Shown piece after piece: positions 47,599 through 60,900 of a stretch of 64,000 nt of DNA. The position numbers and the translations under genes are program-made. This DNA is from Hybos culiciformis (taxonomy: Eukaryota; Arthropoda; Insecta; Diptera; Hybotidae). Under the pieces are notes generated by a model. It made no database searches and was not told the origin of the DNA. It saw only the letters and a list, made by a program, of their open reading frames with translations. The stretch covers positions 4,154,001 through 4,218,000 of the forward strand of contig OZ023275.1 in the NCBI GenBank assembly GCA_964007475.1, in the 5' to 3' direction. The first letter of the stretch is position 1, and every line of letters starts with the position of its first letter.

Positions 47599-50370
47599 AT
47601 ATTTGTTTTAGAGTTTGAGACCCTATTAACTCAAATATAGGGATAACTAGATAGAATAATTTGAAATAATTCCATATTAAAAAAAATACAATGAATTAAA
47701 TTTCTTGCTACATCTTAATCTTAAATGAATTTGTGTTATCTTTAATTAAAAAAAAAATAACAAAAAATTATTTTTGGTCCATAAAAGTATTTTTGTACCA
47801 ACAAATATTAATTGTATAAATACGACAGATTCACTAAACTCTATACAATACGAATACATATTCCAGCAAAATAACTCTTCTACGGCAATTAATTAATTAC
47901 ATAAAAAATATTATTATTTCAATTAAATTTTCATAAATCCTTGATATTATTATTATGAAACATAACAGAGACGCATAAAAATTAAATATTTATTTAAAAA
48001 AAAAATAATAATAATTTTGTACTAATAAAACCCTCGAAAACTTTATGAATGAATTGTGACATTATAAGCAATTAAGATTCTGAATATACACTGTAATTTA
48101 TTTTGTTTGCTAAGTTCGAACGAAATTGGAAAATTTTTGAACTTTTTACCTACATATTTCTCAAACAAATTTTTAAAAATTGGTGCCCGTTTTAAATTTA
48201 AATTTATTCTTAAGAACAGAAGTGAAATAACCATTTGAAATGTTCACCGTCGCGTCGGTCGCTGGAACAAAAAAAAATATATCCAACAAATACGATTTAT
48301 TATACAACTTTAGACATTAATTATAATTTCTTCACTCGTATAAAAACAAAACGTTATTACAAGACATTATTACGTCGATTATTTATACATCCAACCTCTG
48401 CTTAATTCTTTGATGAGCAATCTTAATAAGATAAGTCTATTTGTAATTGAAGAGAAGATTAATGTGGAATATAAGTTGCTAATTTTGGCATTTTAATATT
48501 TCAATTTAAAGTTAAATTTATCTAATAACACTGTTTCCCTATTTTCTGGATGTAAGATCAAGTATTTTATACTATTTATTATTAAATTAGGTAATATAAG
48601 TCCTTCAGCGCAATTTTATTTTGGTATTTTATAATTCTAAGAGATGAAAAAAAAAGTTAAGTATTTGTATTCAAAATTTTCAATAGAAAAAATTATTCTA
48701 TACTGCAAATTTATTTCCGAAATAAAAATTAAAAAATTATACTGAATAGAAAATATTATTCCTCCTTAATTGCCCCCATTCACTGTCAAGAAGTTGAAAA
48801 TGTTTTTAATGAAGAGTTGACAAAAAAAGAATTCATTTAAAATTCTAGCGAAAAAAAAAGTATATAGGATTTAATATTATAAATTAATTTTATTATAAAT
48901 TCGAGAGGTTTTTGTACACCAAGGAAGTTAGAACTGAAACATAACACTAAATTCAAGTGGATAATGCTCAAAATAAAATAAAAATCTATAGACTAAGATC
49001 ACAAACTGAGCATTATAGTGCTCCAAAAGTTTGTATATAAGGAAACTATCAAAATGGTCAGAGTCAACGGTGCTAAACTTTCTTTTTTGTACACGTCTTG
49101 GAAAAATTAAATTAAACCAAAAAAAATTAAAATTTTGTGTTTTTTATATATTGACCAAAGTTTTCCCAAATTTGAACACAACTTCTTTACAAAAACTTAT
49201 TAAAAAATTTTCAGATAAAACTTAATTAGACATTTAGGATTTATTATACATAATTTACGTTTAAAAAAATATAATAATGTTTTTGATTTTCACAACAGAT
49301 TATTTTTTTGCCATTTGGATCATTCTATAGTGTGCATGTGCATGCAATAAGGAAAAAATAATAATATTCCAGATCAAGCGGATATTGTAATTTTCTTCAA
49401 GGCTTTTCAATTTTCAAGTAAAATGATCACCACCAAATTTTTCCCGATTTTATTTATTATAATCAGAATAAACAAAATATTCATCTTTTATGATCCAAAA
49501 TGAATTCATATTAATAAAAAAAATGTATAACGGAAAGTAGCTTAAAAATTCCATTATCTTTTACTTTAATTAAAACAAAATCTTAAAAATAAAATTTATA
49601 TAAAATTGTTTTCAAAATTCATTTCAGGCAAAAAAAATTTTAATGTATACATGTAGAATGTACAACATATATTTATGTATATTATAAGAATTTTTTTTTT
49701 TTTAGTTAATTAAAAAGAAAAATGTATAACTCATGATAATAACTCAAATGAATTTAAGGATTTCAAATTAATATTCTATATACATATAAAAATAAAGAAT
49801 TTTTTTTTTTTCTAAATCACTCAAGTCAAATTCAGAGAAATAAAAAAAAAAATTAATAATAATAAAAATAATAAAAAAAAAAATCCATTTTCTTTTTCCT
49901 TTTGAAAGTAGTATATTCCATAAGAGATCCTTGAGTACTATGTCAACTTGACAATTTCCTTAATGGGTGCATTCAACAACATATTTATTTCTCTCATTTC
50001 CTATTAGTGCATAAAATAAATCTCAAAATTCATTGCGAATCAAATAATCCTTCTAGAAGGATAACAAAATATAATGATGAATTATACCATGATTGGAAAA
50101 GTACATTCCGACTATTTTACATTAAAATATTATAAATTGATTATTTCCAAATAAATAATCATTAAACATCGATTATTATAGAGTATGTGCTTTAAAATGG
50201 TTTAAAACGTGTTCGCTACAAGTTGAATACTTTCTGGAAGACTCGAGTACAAAAAAAAAATATTCTATACTTTCCGTGAAGCCTTGAGAACCAAAATAAC
50301 TTTTTTTTTCCTTCTCAAAAAACTAATCATTTTAATAACATACCGAATACGACTCGTGATAATATACATA
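47599..50370. other. AT-rich region, nothing recognised
   Basis: Only short chance frames, A/T homopolymers and low-complexity sequence. No splice-linked exons could be built. Confidence 0.5.
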
Positions 50371-50447
50371 GGTTAGGTTAGGTTGTAGCGGGTCGGAAAT
50401 CCTGCGATTTCCTTGCACTTAGGCCGATTGGCCCGTTGTACTGCCCT
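50371..50447. mobile_element. 77-bp insertion with perfect 12-bp target duplication
   Basis: GGTTAGGTTAGGTTGTAGCG opens a GC-rich 77-base segment ending GTTGTACTGCCCT. It is flanked by identical ATAATATACATA at 50359-50370 and 50448-50459. A duplication of this length is typical of LINE-mediated retroposition, but no A tail is present. The start contains insect telomere-like TTAGG units. I take it as a very short SINE-like or other non-autonomous element. Confidence 0.7.
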
Positions 50448-50459
50448 ATAATATACATA

Positions 50460-51842
50460 ACTTTAATTTCTGGAAATTTTTAATATTATTAATAAATTGA
50501 ATAAATTCAAATTATCGATACATCAATAAATAGAAGTTGTTTAGTGGGTAACTATTTATAAGGAATTTAAATTCAACCATTCTCTAAAAAAATTTAACAG
50601 AAATAGCGAGTTAATAAAAACTTTTTCTTAAATTGTCCTTTATATGTTCAAGACTAATCAAATCAAAGGATCGATTTCTTTCGTTAGTTGATTCCAAAAA
50701 ATTCAAATAAAGCTTAATTAACTTAGAAGTGCACATTCTTTTAATCAGAATTTTTTTTTATTTTAATTTTTATGCTACCTCAACAAAATTGCATATAAAA
50801 TAATTGAAAAAATCAAGTTAAAAATTGAAGTTTGCTTGAGATATTTTCAAAATAGAAAAACGAACCAATAGAAATATAATTTTTTAACGAGAGTTTTTTT
50901 TTTATTTTTAGAAAATTGCATTCATGTGCACTCATTAACTGAAATACATATAATATAGAGAAAAAAATCTTATTCTAATATTTTGATGCGAAAATGGAAT
51001 GTAAATATCAGAAATTATAAATTAACAAATAAAATATGATGCTGTATAGAAGAAAAACCATTTTTTTTTTAATTTCTAAAAACATGATGCGAAACAAATT
51101 TAAATCACATTAACTAATAAGTATGATATTAATGTTAAGAAATAAAATATCATTAAAAAAAAATACTTCACTAACTTCATCAATATACAATATACTTGAA
51201 ATATTCATGGTTCATGAATAAAATTTAATATAGTTAATTTTTTTTTTAGTTTTAATTAAATGCATTATTTTGGATTTATAATATGTATGTACATAGTTTT
51301 TAATAATTTATACAAAATAATTTAAATTATGTAATAATATGTCGGAGACTCATATATATTTAATAAAAGCTCTATAATCAATAATTCTAAAATCTTATTT
51401 GTATGCTAATGCTAAAATATTAATAATATTAATATTAATATTTTTTTTAAATTCAGAATACTTTACTTTTCGAACTTTAATTTTTTTAAAAAAAAAATTA
51501 TTTTATTAAGAAATACTTGCATTACTTGAAATATGTGCAACAAGGTATACGAACAGAACAGATTTTTTCCATACTATGCATGTATTGGCCTTGTACGGGC
51601 AGAAAATGGTTTTCCTAAATTGTGCACAAAAACTATAGTAGAAAAAAATTATAACTGTCAAATTTCAGTAAGATTCTCGGTGATAAAAAAAAACATATGT
51701 GAGTTTCAGGACACACGGAAGAATTATTAAGAATTATTATTCTTTAAAATAAATTTCCCTTTCAGTCGAAAACAAAAATAGTATTTTCGACTTTTATTCT
51801 GAGCCAATATAGAGTAGGTTATTCCGCTGATAAGCTTCATTA
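50460..51842. other. AT-rich region, one unassigned short frame
   Basis: A 65-codon frame at 51533-51730 (starts MCNKVYEQNRFFPYYACIG, with five Cys in all) has a somewhat more protein-like composition than its neighbours, but no signal peptide, splice partner or known domain was seen, so it is not called as a gene. Confidence 0.4.
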
Positions 51843-51994
51843 AGGTGAAAACACAATTGGGGCGACAACGACGGCGACAGCGATAGCGACTGTCAAAAAC
51901 CATATATTTGTATGAGAATGAAACAATTGAGGCGACTTTTTTCATATGAAAAATCGCTGTCGCCGTCGTTGTCGCCCCAATTGTGTTTTCACCT
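51843..51994. mobile_element. 152-bp palindromic MITE with TTA duplication
   Basis: The left arm starts AGGTGAAAACACAATTGGGG and continues CGACAACGACGGCGACAGCGAT. The right arm is the exact complement and ends CACCT. TTA flanks both ends (51840-51842 and 51995-51997), a three-base duplication like those of PIF/Harbinger elements. Arms are about 42 bases and GC-rich, in strong contrast to the surroundings. The interior is about 68 bases and non-coding. Confidence 0.75.
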
Positions 51995-51997
51995 TTA

Positions 51998-54900
51998 AGC
52001 TGACACATAAATTTTTTCTTTTTTTTCTTTTTTTTTGACAATAATCGTCACAATTTTGACACTAACATTTTTTTCACTCTCAAATTTTCACAATGCCCCT
52101 AAAGAAGTTTCACTTCAAAAATATGATAGTTATTTATCGAGCATATTTATTTCATTTGTTCTCATAGTTATTTTGTTGGAGTTGGTGGTAAAAAAAATTC
52201 CAAAATATATTTAAAAAAAAATTCGAATTAAAGAAATATGAATCTGAAACTTTTTTTCTTCATACAGTATTCGAAATATTTCAGTGTAAAAAATTTCTTT
52301 TAACAGAAAAAAATATTTTTTTAACTTACGTATAAATATAAATTACACATACTTTTTTGTCCCCTTTTTTCTAAGTATTTACCTAGCAGCATAAGAATTA
52401 TGTATTATATGTATATATTTGCAGTGTCATCAACATTATATAAATAAGATCATGTGTGCATGGATGTGTACTTAAAGCTAAAAAATTATATACATATGTG
52501 TATAAAATTTCAAAAGTCATATTAAGCTTTCTATTTTTTTTTTTGTGACGAACTTATGCTCCAGAAGAGGAAAAAATCCTTATTTCTTTTGTTAATATAC
52601 TCAAACCATAAAAAAAAAGAAAAAAAAAAAAGAAATTGTTGATGACAAACAAAATATTCTTGTGAAAATAAAAAAAAAAAAAGAAAAGCGAATCCTTTTG
52701 AAAGAAAAAAATAAAATAAAATGAGATCTTTTTTAATGCTGACAAGAATTATTTTTGATTCACAATAATGATTTTTCTTTATGTGCTGCAGTAATGTGGA
52801 AATTTTAGTACATAAAAAAAATTAATTCTCAAAAAAGGTCTGCAAGCTCTATGCAAAAGATTAAATATATTAAATATATTTTTATGATTTGCGTATTGGA
52901 AAAAAATCATACATTCGTGTGGGAAAACTTAAAAATATTAGTTGTAGTCGGCCACTTACATTTATAATCTCGTAGTGGCATCAACTTAATGAGAAACATT
53001 TGTTTTTTTTTTAGAAATTTTTAAAATTATTCTGATCTTGATGTAAAGCTGTCCTTATGAAAATATTATTTTAAAAATACATTTTCCAATAAACATTACC
53101 TTCACACAATCTGTAATATAATTAACATTCCTTTCCTAAATTAAAAAAAAAAACATTTAAACAATATTCCTGACAACTTAACTAATTTAACTTAATGAAT
53201 TAAAATTTAAAAACAAAAATAAGTATTTGATCCCACAATCTGATTTGAGGAAAACCCATTATTCTCAATTTCAAATCAATAGATAATTTTTTACAAAACA
53301 TTCAAAATGACTACTTATAGAAAAAAATCTTATCAGAAAAACTCATTTTAATTTCGCTTATATGAAAATTACAAAACTTGAAAATAATAAAAAAAAAAAA
53401 AGTTAATTTATTGAAGTTTTACAAATAATGAAATGTGAATCCGTAGTAATGCATTAGTAATTTTAAGAAAAAATCAAATAATGTTAAATAGAAAATATTT
53501 CTCTCTAGAAAAATAATTGAAAGAATATCAAGAGTTTGCCCAAAAAAATAAAATTAAAAAAGTTTTAGGCAAGTTAATTAAGTTAATTAACAGACACACA
53601 GCACTATAAAGTGGATTGAAATCACAATAGTACAGATACGACTTTTGCCAACAAATGAATAACAAAATTAATACAAAAAATAATGGATTATGTATGTTTT
53701 TAATTTAATTACAGAGATCAACACTAAATCCAATCTTAAATAATCTTCATAGTAATCTTTTATGTCAAAATTATTATTAAGAAGAAATAATTAAAACTGA
53801 TCAATTAACATTATTTCACCCAGAAAGTAAAAATTGTAAAATTAATTCAAATTTAGTGGAGTCCTTAAATATGTAAAAAAGTATCATTGTGTAAAAAAAA
53901 TTGTTTTCTTATAATATACATAAAATTTGTGTACTATGGGAAAAAATTTTATAATGACTATCTTTAGAAAAACAAATTCTCATATTTTCTGGGGTATATT
54001 TTTTTATTAAGAAAATGTGCTAAAAAGTAATTATTATACATCTTAATCACCAATTTTAGTAAAGTAGCATTATCTCAAACAGAAGTATGAGGTTTTTTTG
54101 AAAAAAAAAAAATGAAATAATATGTACACGTAGATAGAAGTACATAAAGATTTTTCTTTTATTAATCCAAAAAGAGACAATAAATTCATTGATTCTATTT
54201 TATTATTTGAAAATTAATGAGAAAAAAAAAATTTTTTTTTAATTAAAAATATTGGCTCAAAAAGAACATTAGAAATAAGTTCATTGAATGCTTATAAGTT
54301 AAAGAAGAAATGTAGTCATTCGATCATATTAATTTAGATTCTATTATATTTCATTTGGTACTATGTTGTATACATAAAGTTAATTTGAATTTTATATGAT
54401 GTTTATATAGTTTAGTATGCATTGTTAAATTTAATTATTTACTTCAGTTAATTGACAATATTTTTTTGTTTCCTTTTACTTTGACTCTTGTCTGACTAAT
54501 ATGTATACCTCACCTAGGAACCTGTTTTTCTTCAAACACTCTGTTGAAAATATTTAAAAATTTATGTTAATTCATTATGAAAATTAAAAAACCAATTCAA
54601 ACTTCTTTGTAAGAGATTTCTAATGCAAGAAAACCCAAAATTTGATGTTCAATTCGAACGACAGTACTGCCAATATGAATAAGACTTCAATGTTAATCTC
54701 ATTAAAATAATTAAAATTATCATACTTCTCACATTCCGAAATGGACAATGTAATGAGTTTAAGTAAAAATAGTAACAAAACGAGAAAAAAAAATTTAATT
54801 TTCTTCTCATTATAAATGAATAAAATATTATAAATATTATTTTTCATTAAAGAGAAAATCTAAATTTCTTTCATAAAATTTATTATCTTCAGCAATCTTC

Positions 54901-57900
54901 AGCATTAAAATTCTCTATTGTTCAAAGAATAGAATATGATATAAAAAATTATTTCTCTAGAATCTAAACTAAATATTTGTTAAAAGGATATTTAATATGT
55001 AATATAAAACATTTTTTTTTTATTGTTATTAAGCGCAAATTATTAAAATTGAAAAATAGCTAAAAAATATATTTATATATATTAAGAACTCATATTCATA
55101 ATTATATACATAATTCTAAATCCCACTGCAATTCAATGAAAAATAATCATATATAAATTATAAAATATCAAGATTTTGATATCTAATTATGAGTTATAAA
55201 TATGGGAGGGTCGCCGTTACGTCGCTGTGCGAAAATAGGATATATTTTTACTCTTTTAATAATTGAAAAATAACAATAAAGAATCTTAAATTTTCGAATA
55301 CAAGTTTAAGCTTCATATCTTTTAAAAGGACTTAGTTAGGAACAAAAAACTCATTTAAGGACACATTTTTTTGGAAGCCATTTCGCCCTAAAAAAAATTT
55401 GTCAAGATTAATAATAAATGTTTTATTGCAAACGGAAAAAAAAAATTCATTATAATTTTATGTGTAAATAAATCCTTAGCCACTTCTACTTAGCACATGT
55501 ACATTGTACAAGTTTTTCTTTTTTTGCCTTCAGCACATTTTTTAGATTATTTTCATTTTATTTTACGTGTATTATACTGTTGATGACATATACACATAAA
55601 ATGCCCTTATTTTCTTTAAATTTTCATTATGTACTAAATTTTTTTATTTTTTTGTTTTTTCTATTTCGTTTGCTTTCTTATTTGTCCTTAGAAGCCCCCC
55701 CAAAAGACTTTCTAATTTGAGAAAATAATAATAACCGTATAGCAAACAAAAAAAGAAATAAAAAATAAAATTGTGTTGTGGAAAATGGCACATAATAAAA
55801 TCCCTTTCAACAAAATAAAAAAAAAAAAAAAAATTTCAGTTATGGTGGAAAATTAAAAAAAGAAAAAAAATTTACAGTTGAGAAAATTTATTTTCTAAAT
55901 GGTGCTACTGTCATTTTAAATTATTTTTTAAGATACTGCAAAAAAAAGTAAAATAAAAATATAAATATGGTTATATACAATAGTGTTTTCCCATTTACGA
56001 AAATTAAAAAATTCTTATAGTTTTCCATGGAACTGTTAACTTAGCGAAAAAACATTTTTGGTTATCTCGAAAGTAAAATGAAGAGAAACTATTCCAGAAA
56101 CAATATGAAGAGAAACTATTTTAATCACAATGTGCAATGTGAATACTTAATTCCAGCTTTGAACGTATAATGATAAAATCTATAAATTAAAAAGTATCTG
56201 GTATTAGAGTAGTTCATTCGCAGGGTTTCCTAATTTTATACAATAGTTCGTTTGTTTAAATTTCAGCATTCATAATTCAGATTTTTCATATTTCTTACAA
56301 TACTCACAGCTGCAAAAAAATTCAAGTTAAAATATTCACAATGCTAAAAAATCAAGCACAAGTATTGTAAATGTATTGTCCTGGTTTGAAAATTTTTAGC
56401 GATATTTTCCACAATAAACTTCTTTAAAAATCGATTCTAAATAGTTAACATACATGATTTCCTGTTTTATTGTTTTATTTAACAAAGTTTTAGTTACCAA
56501 AGTTTTTACTTCTTAATTCGATCACAGGAGTTATCTCCATTGTTAATATAGTCCTCAATCTTATTATTCAACCACCAGCAGTAACTTCAAACAACTTCGT
56601 AATATGGGGTCTATTAACATGTATGGATACCGACAAGTATCTTATAGATTTTATAGAAGTTTTTTAATGTTGGAAATTGTCTCAGAAAATATTGTTTACA
56701 AACGACGAAGTACTTGTGAATAGGACGCAGCGCCAAAGATAATAATTATGTCTTTTCTTCTTCTACAACATATACTTTATTCCTAGCGGAGAATTAAAAT
56801 TTAATTAAACTATAAACTGGACCAATTCATTGCATTTTTTTAATCATAAAAAATTTTTCTCTATATTCAAGAACTTCAAGCTTCGTTGGACACCTAAGGT
56901 GGAAGAATAAATAGCAAAAATATTTTATAGAAATAAAATTTATATAGTAATTTTTTCTTTCTTAATATTAGAAAAGAAAAATTTTTTAAAAGCTTCAAAA
57001 GGATGAAAATATTTTTGTACGCATTTATGAATCGATTCTTTTTTTAATAAATATTAATATAATAAATAAAGGTAGGTAGGTAGTTCATTCTAAAAATGTT
57101 TTTTTTTTCCTTGCAGTCTACAAACATGTTGAAAGGATAAAAAATTGATAGTTCATTAGAAAATAAAAATATGTCCAAAGTATATTAATATTTCAACAAG
57201 GCTAAAAATATTTCTTTCAAATTCTTTAATAAAGTATTTATACATTTTAAATTATGACACAGAAACGTTTGTTATTTAAATAAAAACTCGCAACTTTTGT
57301 TTGGAATTATATATACGCAGTAAAACTTATAACTTATAATTGATTACAAAATACTCCTTGAATAATCATAAAAAAAACTATATAGAATATGCCGCATAAT
57401 AATGATAACATTATTTGCACTATAAGTCTATCTCATTTCACTCTATTATTTAATTCGTAATGAAGAAGAATTAATTACCTTACCAAGTAAGAATTTCACT
57501 TAATTCAAGTTCGCATGATATAATTTTGGTATTTATTATAAGATTTGGTATAGTATTGTTTGATTTTCTTACCCTACCTCCTTGGCAAAGATAGGAGTTT
57601 CTGATAGACATGAGTATATTATAGATGCAGGGCATCATTCCAGCGGGAACGTCGGTCAACTGCGTTCCAGTTCTTTTTTACCATACCTTAACAATTATTT
57701 TTGTACCCTGTTTCCCTGTTTTTCCAATTTCTCTTATAAGAAAATATAAAACAAAAATGTAAAACACATGGAATGAATGATCTAAAACTGCGATTTTGTA
57801 CCGAAAATATATACATATTTACATAAATTTTTTTATCCGATCCGGTTTTTTTTTTTACAAATTAAGCCATAAGTATGAGTATCTTGTAGATACAACTGAT

Positions 57901-60900
57901 ACAAGTATCTTATAGGTACGAATATCTTTAGGTACGAGTATCTTATAGGTAAGAATAAAAGTATACATATCTATAGATAGGAATAGGTAATTGATATTTT
58001 TGTTTCAACAAGGGTCATTTTCCCAAATTAACTTAGTACACGAATCTTATAATTTTTAAGCAAAATTAAATGGAGTTTTATGCATCTTTAAAATTACAAA
58101 AAAAAAATGGAAATCCCCCTAAACCTATTCGAAATATAATTTTTTTCTTGAGGGAAATACGATATTAATTAAAATATCAGTTAAAAACAAGAAAACATTT
58201 TTTTTTATCAATTTAAAAACGGTATGGTGTCATTACGGAAATTTCTTTAATTTAGCATTTTATTTATAGCACAGAAAAAAAGGAAGAAAACCCTAAAATT
58301 CAAAATTTTTTTATTGAAAAAAAAAAAATTCATTTAGAATAAAAAACTTTATCTCGCATAAATGATGTTGTTTTCATTCCAACAACCACCATTTTGTCGG
58401 TTCAACTTATCACTATCACCCCAACAAAAAATCAATCCTAAAGGCTATTTTCAATGAAAATTCATCACCAGAAAACGTGATTCTGTTTTTGTCATAATCA
58501 CCACCATATTCAACCCCTATTATTTATTTTTTACTTTATATAAAATCCATTAGATTTGTACATGAAGTCGTTTCGTAACAAAATACATTTTTAAAATTCT
58601 ATTAACATTTCGATATTATTAACATTTCGATATTATTATATAGTATAATATCCTTTTTTTTCATGCCTTTTTTCATGAAAACAACATATTTGACATTTTT
58701 AAAATACAACAACTGCAAAATGTTTCATTCACAATGACGTCGAAATTATGAAAAACATTGACTTCTTGGAGAAATCAGAGTATATTTATTATAAGTCAAT
58801 TCAAGCCAGAATTTAAATTCATTCTATTCAATGGGTTGATCGCGAAATTATGTGTATAAAGTAATTTTAACTTCAACATAAATACTTTTAGGTTTATTAA
58901 CTAAAAATTAACTGTAAAACAAAAATTCAGACTAAATAAAAAATCAAGTAATTACTCATACATATAATAAATATTGTTAGTTGCTACAAATCATTTTTAA
59001 TCAATAATTATAAAACATCGTCACTCGCACCAAACAAAAAAAAATTATTTTTCAAGTTTTGATATTAAATTTTTGATTCCTATCATCCTGAAATCAAATT
59101 ATTTTTTATACTGAAATGAAATTTTTATGTTTTCCTTTTTTCGGTTTGAGTGGTTTTATTTAATATTTTTATTTTTTATTCCTTTGAAATTGGGAATTTC
59201 AAAAAGACGAGATTCTTGCTTCCAGCTTCTTGGATTTAAAAAAAAAATCATATACTTACACTTATTAGTTAAAAATTTTGTTTTTTTTTTCTGGAATGGT
59301 TGAAAAAATGAAAGCATAACGCTTTATACATAATATGTAATAGAAAATACATTATGTATATATGGTATATAAATTATGTATAATAGTGAGTGTATACATC
59401 TATACAATTTTATAATATGTTAAATGCAGTCTCGTGAGCAATAATGGAAAGTCTGAATAATTAGTATTTTCTGCTCAACCTCAATCATAAAATTTGGTTT
59501 TTTATTTCTAGAATGGTTGAAGAAAATAAAATCATTACGCTTTTATTAGTTATAGAAAATACATATAATGGTCAGGCTCGTGACCTTTTAAAATAATGGT
59601 AAATATAAAGTACTTAATTAGTTTTTTTTTTTTTTTTTTTCAAACAATAATTTGTTCCGCTACCAATCTCTATCAAAGTTCATTGTATCTGATTACGTGT
59701 TTATTAATAAACAAGTTCTCTTTTCTAAAAATAATAATGGATAATTGGCTTTTAATCAAATATTACGATTAACTGTAATGTTAAAACTTAAAACTTAAAA
59801 ATTTAATAATGGGTTTATCGTAATCGCACCGTGGACAAATCATAGGTTGGCATGGATCTGATATTTTTTAAAATTAAAATTTTTGTGAATATTTATGCTT
59901 AAAAACATTGGTTACTCAATCACTCAAATAATTTCCCAAAAATGCAAAGCCGAAAACAAAAAAGTTTCGATTGATTTGAAAATTATTGAAATTGAATTTA
60001 TTAAACCTATGATTTGTAACAAATAAATTTTACAGATTTTATTATTATTATTATTTTGTGAAAAATATTAAAATCATTTCTCTCATAGTCTCATCCTTTG
60101 CAGCTTTCATCACAGTTTCTGAGAAATTAGTTAGAAATTTCTATTTTCATAATTTATCTAAGATTGTAAATATAGAATACATTATGTACATACACACAAT
60201 GTACCTCGTTATGAAACACAAAATATTGAAGTTTTTAAAATTAAAAATAATCGAATTTTTCACATAACAATTTAGAATAAAAACTATAGAAGCTTTTTTC
60301 GTAGAATTAAAAAAAAAAATCTTATTAATAATTTTAAAAGCAGTGGAAATATTAACAGATGCAAATCATAAAACAAAATCAAGAAAACAGGTAATAATTT
60401 AGTTTATTCAAAAATAAAATGTTTATGGAGATCCTCATCACATTTCCAAAAATGCAAATAAACTACGAGCCAAATATGTATTATCAGTACATTAATTTTT
60501 GGTTCCTAAATATTTTTCTTTTCTGTTTTTTAATCTTCTTTACAATACTTAAGTATAAGTACTAAATTTCATTTAATGTAGTTACATCACAAATGTATAA
60601 AATCAATTAGAAAATTATAGTATTAAGCTTATCAAATGGAATTAATTAGAATTCTTCTTGCAAAATGGTGTTCATTTATAACTAATATAATTAGTAATTA
60701 CGAAAAAAATATTCTCATAAATTTTTAAAGTTATTAAATCAACATTAAACTCTTAATTTTATAAACAAAAAGCGTTATTGGTTGATCTGATTTTTCATTC
60801 AAACTGAATTTTATAAAATCAAATACTTCATAGTTAATAGATTATGTATTTTATTAACTAATAAAGAAATATGAAACTTATCCTTTCCCTACTTGTTTCA

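Noticed and set aside
51533..51730. 65-codon Cys-containing frame
   Set aside because: Composition is somewhat protein-like, but there is no signal peptide, no flanking exon and no known motif; too short to call alone.
52554..52745. Short Phe/Lys-rich minus-strand frame
   Set aside because: It is generated by A homopolymer runs and carries no domain or splice partner.
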